The notes beneath the pieces are model-generated. The model was not told the origin of the DNA and made no database searches. It saw only the letters and a program-made list of their open reading frames with translations. From CAINDI01 sp037127585 (lineage in GTDB: Bacteria > Verrucomicrobiota > Verrucomicrobiia > Palsa-1439), in NCBI GenBank assembly GCA_037127585.1, contig JBAXYB010000008.1:1-54304 (forward strand): a stretch of 54,304 bases of DNA, given 5' to 3'. Below are positions 24,446 through 32,112 of the stretch, one piece after another. The translations under genes were made by a program, and so were the position numbers. Position 1 is the stretch's first letter; every line of letters starts with the position of its first letter.

Positions 24446-27227
24446 GTTTCTCCATCATTAGACGACGATGACGACGGACGCGTTGGAGACGAGAGAACAT
24501 CTCCGCCGCGCGATGACCGAACCGAAGCATACAAAGATAAACGCGATCCCGAACAATGACGCCACGGCGAGGTGCGTCGTGACCGGCAAGTTCCATCGCC
24601 AACGGACGGTGACCGGAACGCGCCACGTTCTCGCGCAGTTGCTCTTTGTCCGGCGTGAAGATGCGCACGCCGCGCCGGCCCCGCGAGATCGTTACATACC
24701 ACTGTTGCGCGTTGGTCGCGGCCTTGATGGTCGAGTCCGAGAACAGAACGAAATCCACCGTCTTGCCTTGCGAGCCGTAGGACGTGACCGCATAGCCGGG
24801 CAGGAACTCGCGGAATTCCTTGTCCAACACCCGGCCATCCGTCAGTTCAATTCCGCCATCCGCGCGGACGGACTTCACCGTTACCAGTTCGCCATTCGTG
24901 ACGCGACCGCCTGAAGCCAGCCGGCGATTCGATTTGAGATGGAGCCGGTCGCCTTGCGCCACCGGCAATTCGCGCGGCTGGCAGACCGTGAACCGATCCA
25001 ACCACTTGTTCGAGACGGTGACGAACCGCCCATTGACCTCGACCAGCACGCTGGACTCCAAGATGCCGCCCAGTTTGCCTTTCGCGCCAGGTTCGGCTTG
25101 GCGCACTTTCTGGTTGAACACGATTACGGCATCTGACGGGTAGAATCGTTCGTCCCGCTTCTGTGCATTCGTCAGATCGAGTTTATCGAGCGCCTGAACA
25201 ACCGTGTCCTGAGCGCCGAGCAACCCCTTCGATTTCAATGCGTCGCGCACTCGTGAGTTGACCCGGTGGACTTCTGCCCAAGTCTGCGAGACGACGACCG
25301 CTGAGGCGTCCTGTTCTGCCAGATGGAGGTATTCATCGGCGAGCTTGTCAGCTTGATCGCCCAAACCGCATGACACGACCGCTCCCATTTTGTCGAGTCG
25401 TTCAAACGATTCGCCCAGTTTACCGGCGGCAGCCAACTCAACCGCGTGTCGGTAACGTTTAATCCGCGTCCGTTCATCCTCGTCACGAGCGAGCGCCGGA
25501 TCCTGCCGGCGAATCGTGTGCAGTTCCACCGGCCGAACACCCGAATGTCGCTCAATGGCGAGAAGCGCGTCGGAAGCCTCGACTGCCCCATGCTGGCGGG
25601 TGTCGCCGGAAAGGATCAACCGGGCGTTATGCTTGCGGCACAGACGCATCAATTCGAGCATCTGCCGGCCACCGATCTGACCGGCCTCATCCACAACGAC
25701 GGCAGCATGATCGGCGAGTTCGCCCTTGAGAAGAAACTGGCTCACCGTCGCCGGTGACGGAAACCCAGCCTTCTCCATGTCCACGACCTGCTGGCGTTGA
25801 GGGGCGAGAACAACCACCGGTCGCTCTGACTGGCGAATCTGCTCAACCAGTTCACGGAGCACGAAGCTCTTGCCGGTGCCGGCCCCGCCACGAAAAACCG
25901 ACACCGTGTTGGTTGAGGAAAGCAGCCCATCCAACGCCCGGCGTTGTTCGTCGTCCAGTTGCGCACTCGGTGGGAGTGGATTCATCACCAATGGCCACAT
26001 GGCGGCAACACCGTCCTTGGCCGTTTGAACGATCTCGCATTCGCGCAGCAGAACGTCGCGCAAGGTTACTTCGCCCGGACGCTCGGCATTTCGGATGTAG
26101 TTCCGTTGCCAAGTGAAGTCCGCCAGTTGGGACACGGAGAAATCTTCACCGCGTGCCCGGCCCAATGCTTCTTGCCACACCTGACATTCCAAGACGACCG
26201 AATTCCGGTCAAACAGGTGTTCTTCGGCCCACTGCACCGCTTCGCCGACAGTGATCGGCTTGTGCTCCTTCATGTCTTGGGCGGGAGATTTATCGAGTCG
26301 TCGTAATTCCGCACGTTCCGCGTCGTTCAATTGTGCACCCCACAACGCCTGCAATTCATCCCGGCTCAGGTCCTTCTGTTTCCGTGCGCGCGTCGTTGTG
26401 GCGAGCATGGCGCGTAATTCTGCGATATTCGCGCCGGCAAGTTCAGGCTTGTCGGCCAGTAGCTTCGCCAACGCCCGGTCAACTTCCGCATCGCGTTTAG
26501 AGAATCGGTCACACAGTTCTTCGGAAACGCCCTCGATTTGAAAATCACCCGCCGCCCGGTTGCGGATCCGGTAACCGAAACCGCGCAGTTCGCGCGCGAG
26601 TTCGTGATAGTAGGCGTTCTCGGCAAATTTACGGGCGCGCAGCAGTTCGTAGTTCTGCAACGCCTTCCACCGATTCTCTACGGAATCGAACGTGGCATTG
26701 AAGACAATGCAGTGGGTGTGAATGTGTGGATCGAGGGCGCGTGACGTGTCATGCGTGAACAACGCGGCTACGAGATTTCCTGTAAGCCGGTCGTCCTGCG
26801 CCTTACCAGTGCGGATTCGAGTTGTCGCAAATGCCTCGAACTCTCGCAGTGCCGACCGGACGGCGTGCGCGTGGGCTTCAAGAACCCGTTCGTCTTCACC
26901 CAAGTATCCCGCCAGAGACACTGACTTCGGCGGCGAGAAGGTGAAATCAAACAAGATTCGCCGATTGGCGGCTTTTTTGTCGCCATCCAGCCGGGTGATA
27001 TTATGGCGTTGAGTTAACTTCTCGCCAGTAGCGGGGTGCTGGTTCTCACACAGCCGCAGGAAGTCATCGGCGCGGACTTTCCCGGACAGTCCCAGCCGCT
27101 CCGCGCCCACCCCCAGCCATTCGCCGGCCACCCGTTGGCCTTCATCGTAGTAGGCACCGACGCAGAGGTGTTCGTCGAAGTATTCTCGCGCGTTCTTGAG
27201 ATTGTACTGCGTCTTGACTGTGACCAT
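24411..27227 (-). CDS. trwC: MobF/TrwC-type conjugative relaxase-helicase
   Basis: 938 aa from the ATG at 27227. The relaxase domain has tyrosines 26-27 ('VGAYYDEG') and the metal-binding three-His motif 'HIHTHC' (168-173). The C-terminal half is a RecD-like helicase with Walker A 'GGAGTGKS' (447-454), 'VVVDEAGQIGG' and 'SYGSQGKTVDFVLF'. MobF relaxases nick oriT and unwind the strand to be transferred. The upstream in-frame extension to 27287 lies in the promoter repeat and was not used. A coupling ATPase is encoded later in the element, but no mating-pore genes are. Confidence 0.93.
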   Translation of the reverse strand: MVTVKTQYNLKNAREYFDEHLCVGAYYDEGQRVAGEWLGVGAERLGLSGKVRADDFLRLCENQHPATGEKLTQRHNITRLDGDKKAANRRILFDFTFSPPKSVSLAGYLGEDERVLEAHAHAVRSALREFEAFATTRIRTGKAQDDRLTGNLVAALFTHDTSRALDPHIHTHCIVFNATFDSVENRWKALQNYELLRARKFAENAYYHELARELRGFGYRIRNRAAGDFQIEGVSEELCDRFSKRDAEVDRALAKLLADKPELAGANIAELRAMLATTTRARKQKDLSRDELQALWGAQLNDAERAELRRLDKSPAQDMKEHKPITVGEAVQWAEEHLFDRNSVVLECQVWQEALGRARGEDFSVSQLADFTWQRNYIRNAERPGEVTLRDVLLRECEIVQTAKDGVAAMWPLVMNPLPPSAQLDDEQRRALDGLLSSTNTVSVFRGGAGTGKSFVLRELVEQIRQSERPVVVLAPQRQQVVDMEKAGFPSPATVSQFLLKGELADHAAVVVDEAGQIGGRQMLELMRLCRKHNARLILSGDTRQHGAVEASDALLAIERHSGVRPVELHTIRRQDPALARDEDERTRIKRYRHAVELAAAGKLGESFERLDKMGAVVSCGLGDQADKLADEYLHLAEQDASAVVVSQTWAEVHRVNSRVRDALKSKGLLGAQDTVVQALDKLDLTNAQKRDERFYPSDAVIVFNQKVRQAEPGAKGKLGGILESSVLVEVNGRFVTVSNKWLDRFTVCQPRELPVAQGDRLHLKSNRRLASGGRVTNGELVTVKSVRADGGIELTDGRVLDKEFREFLPGYAVTSYGSQGKTVDFVLFSDSTIKAATNAQQWYVTISRGRRGVRIFTPDKEQLRENVARSGHRPLAMELAGHDAPRRGVIVRDRVYLCMLRFGHRAAEMFSRLQRVRRHRRLMMEKHEHKNIRKLGV

Positions 27228-27313
27228 CTGGCGGGACAATACACAGATTGTTCGCGGATTCTGTGTAACTGATACACCGTCCCGCACTGGGTTTGTGGTT
27301 CACTACCGTCATG
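27139..27313. repeat. Relaxase 5' end and divergent-promoter module, copy 1
   Basis: It includes the first codons of the relaxase, the palindrome GTGTA-ACTGA-TACAC (27263-27277) and GTTCGCGGATTC. It is a direct repeat of 29442-29618. To its right, bases 27311-27475 hold a decayed copy (54 codons) of the small ORF that is intact at 29616. Confidence 0.75.
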
Positions 27314-27472
27314 AACACGAGGCAGATTCGCAAGCCTTGGGTCACACTTGGGTTGTGGCAGTTCGCTCACTCCATCCTAAGAATTCCAATCTGGCGTCAA
27401 CCTGACGATCAGGAATGCGGAGCGCCCGGTCAATTGAGTTGGTTTTATCAACCGTCACAACCATGGTGAACA

Positions 27473-29080
27473 TCAGGGGTGTTCCTCGCAGCCATACAAC
27501 TCAACATGGCTGGGCGCACCGGAGGGGATGAACTGGTATTTGGGGTTCACGGCCCCGCCTCCATCGTAAAGAGCGAAATACCCCGGCAGCCGGGCAAGTA
27601 AGAAGTTGCTGAAATCTCGCTTCGGACTGGCGGACACTTCCGCTCGCAGTAACACTTCGCCAACCTTGCGCTTGTTAGCGGAAAACAAGTTGGGCACGGA
27701 CAATTCAATCATCCACACTTTTTCCGACGGAAGCGACGTTCTCAACGCCGCGAGCAAGTCCGTACGAATTGCCGAGCCGTCCCAATCGCGGACTCTGGTC
27801 AAGTGTTTCTGGTAGTCGCCGGCTTCGACCAACAATGGGCGCAAGATGAGACGATTAGTGTTGGCATATTCACGGAGTCGCTGCGACCACGGGTTGCCGT
27901 CCGTTGGCAACTGCGGATGGATCGTAAACAGATAGTCAGCACCAACGGCTTCGGCGACAATTGAATTGACCTTCACCTGTCTGGGAAACGTCCCGATCAC
28001 ATACGCGACGGCAGCAGTTGGAGGCACGGAAGTGGACGTGCCGACCAAGGCTGATTGTGGTGAGAGGTAGTGCCGGGGGATGCAAAAATTTGATCCCCAG
28101 TTGTCATCGTGCGCGATAAACATACTCAGCCAAGATTCGCTGGGGATGTATTGCGTCCCAGTGCCGATCTTGAAGTACGAGAAATCTGCATCTGGCACCC
28201 ACGTGTCCTCGCTAAAGGTGTGACCATACACCGGCACAGCGTGGTAACTCCCGGAAGCATCCGTCGTGGCGAAAACGATGATCGCTGGGTAGCCGGACTC
28301 GATGCTCCCATAGAGAAACTTCTGGAATGGCGGCCGAGTCCCAGCAGTCGGTTTGCTATAGTCGCCCGCAAAACAACGTGCTCCGGAAGCCTCCAAGATT
28401 TGAACCATCTGCTTGGTGTCTAATCCGTCAGCAACAGTGCGAGCGACATGATCAATTCCGACTAATTGATTCATCTCCCGATACAGCATGTCCCCGTCTT
28501 TGTGAAAACGCGCCGCTGCGGTCCGGAGAGCCACGTGGGCACACACGTTTGTGACGCCATTCTGCTGTGCATACATGTACCCCGCCACCTTGAACAAGCG
28601 CCCGGCCACGGCACAAGCCCATTGCTGTTGACCGCGAACATAATTATGGCGGTGGCGGCTACCACGCAAAACAGACTCGTACACGCGAACTACGGGTCCT
28701 CTACTTGGAACATCGTCTTGCTTTACTATCGCGTATCCGATGAATTGATCGGCCGCAACACCACGCAGTCCACGTAGCGTGAAAACTGGCTTGCAGAAAA
28801 AACTCAGGCGGTACGCCCGACTCGTGGTAAAACCCGGGAAACACTTAGCGATGTCCTCATTTTCTTGCCGCAAATCTTCGGCAGCGGCAAGTTCCTCGAC
28901 TACCATCGTCTGCCCATTTCCCGCCCGCACTTGCGATAGAATCCGATGCAGGGGTTCAAGGAGTGGCTCCAGTGGGCCGAACTTCTTTCGCAGGAAGTCG
29001 AACAGCGAATACGGACGAGCAATCGGGATGATTTCGCGAGAGGCCGCGGTGGAGATTCTGGCGTACTGTTCCATCGACAT
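27473..29080 (-). CDS. Predicted papain/C39-like cysteine peptidase, cargo protein
   Basis: 535 aa, no signal peptide or membrane segment. I do not recognise a named family. The central region carries the layout of a papain-like (C39-like) active site: Gln173 seven residues ahead of Cys180 ('QQNGVTNVCAHVAL'), His280 in 'GSYHAVPVYGH', and Asp297 in 'TWVPDADF'. The flanking N-terminal (1-150) and C-terminal (330-535) parts are unassigned. It follows a 61-aa gene by 48 bp on the same strand, and both lie between two copies of the relaxase promoter region. Base composition seems less GC-rich than the backbone. Catalysis is an inference from motif spacing; a non-peptidase papain fold is possible. 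Confidence 0.6.
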   Translation of the reverse strand: MSMEQYARISTAASREIIPIARPYSLFDFLRKKFGPLEPLLEPLHRILSQVRAGNGQTMVVEELAAAEDLRQENEDIAKCFPGFTTSRAYRLSFFCKPVFTLRGLRGVAADQFIGYAIVKQDDVPSRGPVVRVYESVLRGSRHRHNYVRGQQQWACAVAGRLFKVAGYMYAQQNGVTNVCAHVALRTAAARFHKDGDMLYREMNQLVGIDHVARTVADGLDTKQMVQILEASGARCFAGDYSKPTAGTRPPFQKFLYGSIESGYPAIIVFATTDASGSYHAVPVYGHTFSEDTWVPDADFSYFKIGTGTQYIPSESWLSMFIAHDDNWGSNFCIPRHYLSPQSALVGTSTSVPPTAAVAYVIGTFPRQVKVNSIVAEAVGADYLFTIHPQLPTDGNPWSQRLREYANTNRLILRPLLVEAGDYQKHLTRVRDWDGSAIRTDLLAALRTSLPSEKVWMIELSVPNLFSANKRKVGEVLLRAEVSASPKRDFSNFLLARLPGYFALYDGGGAVNPKYQFIPSGAPSHVELYGCEEHP

Positions 29081-29128
29081 ACGCTGCCCAGCACGGCGCG
29101 GTTTGCTGAGGCCGTCCCGGGCGGACGC

Positions 29129-29314
29129 CTATTTCACCACCAAACGAGACCGGCGCGATTCCTTCTCAAAGCGCTCCAAACCACGCAAGAATTGAGGCAC
29201 ATCATCATTCTGAAACCGAATGACTTTCTTTACTGTCTGCCCCTTGGCATGGGCGGTCATTCGATTCAGCAAGACTTTGCGACGCTGTTCAAACGACATC
29301 GTCACTTGCGGCAT
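29129..29314 (-). CDS. Small basic protein paired with the C39-like gene
   Basis: 61 aa from the ATG at 29314, preceded by GAGGAG, a strong ribosome site that fixes the start. The sequence is highly basic and helical ('FEQRRKVLLNRMTAHAKG', 'RGLERFEKESRRSRLV'). The longer frame to 29644 is the relaxase remnant fused by chance and is not used. Function unknown; it could be a partner or substrate of the 535-aa protein. Confidence 0.65.
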   Translation of the reverse strand: MPQVTMSFEQRRKVLLNRMTAHAKGQTVKKVIRFQNDDVPQFLRGLERFEKESRRSRLVVK

Positions 29315-29437
29315 TGGGATCTCCTCTTGATGGCGGCTACTTGTACAACCGGGCCACCGGCGGCGCAACTGTATTCTGACCGAGCCGGTTCCACGATTCC
29401 AGTCCGCGTGGTATTCAATCGCTGGGTCTGGGTCTCG

Positions 29438-29533
29438 CCGGTGGCCTTCATCGTGGTAACCGCCGACGCAGAGATGTTCGTCGAAATATTCCTTTGCGTT
29501 CTTGAGATTGTATTGCGTCTTGACGGTGACCAT
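29438..29533 (-). pseudogene. Truncated relaxase 5' end
   Basis: The first 32 codons of a second MobF relaxase ('MVTVKTQYNLKNAKEYFDEH', then 'VGGYHDEGHR') align with the intact gene at 27227 and then stop matching. One catalytic-region Tyr is His here. It is a leftover of a duplication. Confidence 0.8.
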
Positions 29534-29547
29534 GCGGCGGACATTAC

Positions 29548-29618
29548 GCGGATTGTTTGTGGACTCTGTGTAGCTGATACACCGGCCCGCGCTAAGGTTG
29601 TGGTCAACTGCGGCCATG
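29548..29618. promoter_or_regulatory. Conserved divergent-promoter module, copy 2
   Basis: The palindrome GTGTA-GCTGA-TACAC (29568-29582) and TTGTGGTCAAC upstream of an ATG repeat the layout of the modules at 27245 and 19846. It would drive the small ORF at 29616 rightward and once drove a relaxase leftward. Confidence 0.65.
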
Positions 29619-29867
29619 AGCATAACGCAGACTTTCCCACCCAAACCGGGTCAACAGTTGTGGGGCATCTACTATACCGACCGCGAATATGCCCGTGAGG
29701 TGGGTGATCCGATTTGCACAGTCGTTGAAGCGTCCACCAAACTCGCGGCTGAGGAAATCGCTGTGCATCTCGGTTTCAAGAATCCGTGGGCACACCCCAT
29801 CACCACCGAGCCAGCGAAGCAACGGCAAGAACTCTCGCACAAACCCACGCGCGGAATCGGGGTGTAA
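29616..29867 (+). CDS. Small hypothetical protein of the mobile element
   Basis: 83 aa from the ATG at 29616 (a TTG six codons earlier would lie in the promoter module). Soluble, with a compact alpha/beta look ('GQQLWGIYYTDREYARE', 'AEEIAVHLGFKNPWAHP'). A decayed relative starts at 27311 beside the intact relaxase, which shows that this ORF is normally divergent from the relaxase gene. Function unknown. Confidence 0.65.
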   Translation: MSITQTFPPKPGQQLWGIYYTDREYAREVGDPICTVVEASTKLAAEEIAVHLGFKNPWAHPITTEPAKQRQELSHKPTRGIGV

Positions 29868-29893
29868 CCAATTGACGCAACTAACAAGGAGCT

Positions 29894-30124
29894 ATGAAAA
29901 CTGTCACCGATGAAGAAATCAAAACCGCCCTCACCGTTCTGGAAGCGCTGACGGATGAACTGAAAGCGCAGACAAAATGCCGGATTGACCGAGTGCCGAA
30001 GGACGCCGCGGGGAATGAGAGGGCCGCGGACATCGCCTTTGAGCTTCGAGGAAATCTTATCAGCATTCGCAGCCTGCGACTGGAATTGAAGTATTGGATC
30101 AAACGCCGCCGGAATTCCAAGTAA
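29894..30124 (+). CDS. Small helical protein, paralogue 1
   Basis: 76 aa with a good ribosome site (AAGGAG at 29886). Mostly helical, with 'EEIKTALTVLEALTDELK' at the N-terminus and 'SIRSLRLELKYWIKRRR' at the C-terminus. The next gene encodes a similar protein, so this is a tandem duplicate. No known family. Confidence 0.65.
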   Translation: MKTVTDEEIKTALTVLEALTDELKAQTKCRIDRVPKDAAGNERAADIAFELRGNLISIRSLRLELKYWIKRRRNSK

Positions 30125-30147
30125 CACAGCCCCATTGTTTGACCATC

Positions 30148-30402
30148 ATGCAAACACCAACCACCGCCCAACTACGCACCGCCATTGAAGTTCTCAAGAT
30201 GCTGGGTGAACGCGTCAATAACACCGCGACCAACGCCGTCATAGAATTGCCGGAAGCACAGTTCGATAACCGACACGCCGCGCACATCGAAGCTCAAAGT
30301 ATTGAGCAAATCAGTCGCATCAAGATCGTCTCCGGGCAACTGACAGAGTGGCGCAATCTATTGCAACAACACAAGAGGCAGTGTGTATCCCACCATGTTT
30401 AG
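30148..30402 (+). CDS. Small helical protein, paralogue 2
   Basis: 84 aa from the ATG at 30148. 'QLRTAIEVLKMLGERV' and 'SIEQISRIKIVSGQLTEW' align with the two helical ends of the preceding gene. Function unknown; the location between relaxase and stb-like genes suggests a role in mobilization. Confidence 0.6.
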   Translation: MQTPTTAQLRTAIEVLKMLGERVNNTATNAVIELPEAQFDNRHAAHIEAQSIEQISRIKIVSGQLTEWRNLLQQHKRQCVSHHV

Positions 30403-30429
30403 TAGAGGGGAAGCCTTACCCCTTGGTAG

Positions 30430-30650
30430 CCCAAGGTGCATGCGTCCGCGAATGTGTCGCTGTAGAGACGCGAAATGTCCGCGTCCACGTTCAGTCCACG
30501 ACTGCGAACAGTCCCCATCCAGGACACGACCACAACCTGTCCGTGTCCGCGAACAGGCCGCGTTCACGTTCAGTCCCTGCCAAGGGACGCGTCCGCAAAC
30601 GGGCCGCGGTCTCAGACGATCCCTGTCCGCGAACAGTCCATGGCCGCATC
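30430..30650. repeat. Array of short repeats upstream of the stb-like operon
   Basis: The core GTCCGCGAACAG recurs in direct and inverted forms: 30440-30452, 30475-30496, 30501-30514, 30543-30558, 30590-30602 and 30622-30637 (approximate). The best copies read CTGTCCGCGAACAG, a near palindrome. Spacing is irregular, so it is not a CRISPR array. In plasmid R388 the StbA protein binds short direct repeats in front of stbA, near oriT; this array sits in the same place. Confidence 0.7.
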
Positions 30651-30662
30651 GAGGGCACAATT

Positions 30663-31061
30663 ATGTCCAAGTTTGATCCAACCACCATCCGGCAAGCGGT
30701 CGCGGAATTTACACCGAGTCGGCCGCAGAGATTTCAGGACTTGTTCCCCGCGAAAGAAGTCATCGCAGAGTTGCGGCAGAAGCGCGCGTCCTACCGGTCG
30801 ATTGCTAAATTGCTGACCAAGCATTGTCTGCCGACGAGCAAGACCGCCATCGCGATGTTCTGCCACGAGGTGCTCGGCGAGAATGTCCGTCCGTACCGGC
30901 GATCCGAACGAAGGCGTGCAACTATCCCGGATATGCCCGTTGATGATGTGGCTGTTGATGCTGAATCAACATTGCCAGTCGATCCGCCTGCTGCTCCACC
31001 AATGCGCAATCGTGGCCCGCGAATCGCGCAGGTGCGGATGCACAACCCTGAAACCAAATGA
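30663..31061 (+). CDS. StbA-like DNA-binding protein
   Basis: 132 aa from the ATG at 30663, just after the repeat array; the frame continues upstream but only as translated repeats. An HTH-like core ('VIAELRQKRASYRSIAKLL', then 'TSKTAIAMFCHEVLG') is followed by a basic stretch and a Pro-rich tail. The stop overlaps the next start (ATGA). By position it corresponds to StbA of R388-type plasmids, a binder of the upstream repeats; sequence similarity could not be tested. Confidence 0.65.
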   Translation: MSKFDPTTIRQAVAEFTPSRPQRFQDLFPAKEVIAELRQKRASYRSIAKLLTKHCLPTSKTAIAMFCHEVLGENVRPYRRSERRRATIPDMPVDDVAVDAESTLPVDPPAAPPMRNRGPRIAQVRMHNPETK

Positions 31062-31750
31062 AACGACTTGATCTCATCATCAATGGTAAGGGCGGCGTTG
31101 GTAAAAGTTTTTTCGCCATCAACTTCGTCCAGTTCCTCAAAGACAAGGGCATCGCCCATGTCGCCATCGACACGGACAACGAAAACTCGACACTGAAGCG
31201 ATTTCATTCCGACGCTCAATTCCTTGACCTCTCGAATCGCCGTGAACTCGACGGCATTTTCGCGGCGCTGGAGAAAACAGAACTCGTTGTCGTGGATTGC
31301 CGGGCGGCCTCCACCGACCTATTCCTCGACTATTTTACCGAAGTGGACTTGCCGACTGTCTTGCCGGCACTCGGTGCGGTGCTCACGCTGGTCATGCCGG
31401 TGAACCACGAGTTGGACAGTGTGGATCAAGTGCAACGACTGACTGACCAGCTTGGTAAGACAAGCAGCTACATTGTTGTTCGTAACGCGGCGCACAGCGA
31501 TAGCTTCGCGCTGTTCGAGTCCGCCGAAGTTCGCGCCCAATTAAAAAATAAACTCAGTGGTCGGGAGATCACCATGCCCCGGTTACAGGACTGGCTCGTC
31601 GAGGCACTCAACCGGGAGAACCTGACCATGTCCGCGGCGACGAAACATTTGGCATTCAGCCTCCTTGACCGGCAGCGGCTGCTGGCATGGCAACGCAAAC
31701 TCTACGGCGAGATCGAATCGGTTGCCGATTTGCTGTTGCCGGCAAAGTGA
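31058..31750 (+). CDS. ParA/StbB-like Walker-type ATPase
   Basis: 230 aa. The deviant Walker A 'NGKGGVGKSFFA' (residues 9-20) and 'ELVVVDCRAAS' define a ParA/MinD-type ATPase. No ParB-like partner follows. In R388, StbB is such an ATPase and is needed for conjugation, and the gene order DNA-binding protein, ATPase, small membrane protein, coupling protein fits that pattern. The start overlaps the preceding stop by 4 bp. Confidence 0.82.
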   Translation: MKRLDLIINGKGGVGKSFFAINFVQFLKDKGIAHVAIDTDNENSTLKRFHSDAQFLDLSNRRELDGIFAALEKTELVVVDCRAASTDLFLDYFTEVDLPTVLPALGAVLTLVMPVNHELDSVDQVQRLTDQLGKTSSYIVVRNAAHSDSFALFESAEVRAQLKNKLSGREITMPRLQDWLVEALNRENLTMSAATKHLAFSLLDRQRLLAWQRKLYGEIESVADLLLPAK

Positions 31751-31755
31751 TTCCG

Positions 31756-32112
31756 ATGCCGAAAGAAAAGCCAGTCGATTTCGATGAGGAGTTTGAGCAA
31801 GCCGTTGTCGCATGGCGGGAACAACACCGCCTTCGGGAGGATGATGCCGTGCTGCTCTTGGTCGAATTGTTTCGCATCCACCAGCGCCATTGGGACGAAC
31901 TCCGCCGCCGCGAGATACCCTCATTCGAGCAGGCGCGCGCTGACATTACGAAACTCATTGAGGCCGCACGCACTTTCCAACAATACGCCTCCACCTTGAT
32001 TGAATTGCTTCGGGTTTTGCCGCAGACACCACGGGTCACCCGCGCCACCGCAATCAGCGCCGCTCTTGCCGGCCTACTGGCCGGCTATTTGATCGGACAT
32101 GCGTGGCTGTGA
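31756..32112 (+). CDS. Small C-terminally anchored protein (StbC-like position)
   Basis: 118 aa from the ATG at 31756; a GTG at 31747 overlapping the preceding stop is an equally possible start. The body is a long charged helix bundle ('EQAVVAWREQHRLRE', 'ARADITKLIEAARTF') and the end is a single membrane helix ('AISAALAGLLAGYLIGHAWL'). A role in linking the ATPase to the membrane is suggested by position only. Confidence 0.65.
   Translation: MPKEKPVDFDEEFEQAVVAWREQHRLREDDAVLLLVELFRIHQRHWDELRRREIPSFEQARADITKLIEAARTFQQYASTLIELLRVLPQTPRVTRATAISAALAGLLAGYLIGHAWL

Noticed and set aside
29129..29314. Classical toxin-antitoxin reading of the 61-aa/535-aa pair
   Set aside because: The large protein is far above toxin size and neither product resembles a known toxin or antitoxin; only a cargo role is claimed.
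30430..30650. Possible CRISPR array
   Set aside because: The repeated cores are about 12 bp, occur in both orientations and have irregular spacing; there are no cas genes.
30348..30662. N-terminal extension of the 30663 gene through the repeat array
   Set aside because: The translation is only arginine- and proline-rich repeat sequence; the ATG at 30663 after the array begins the family-like part.
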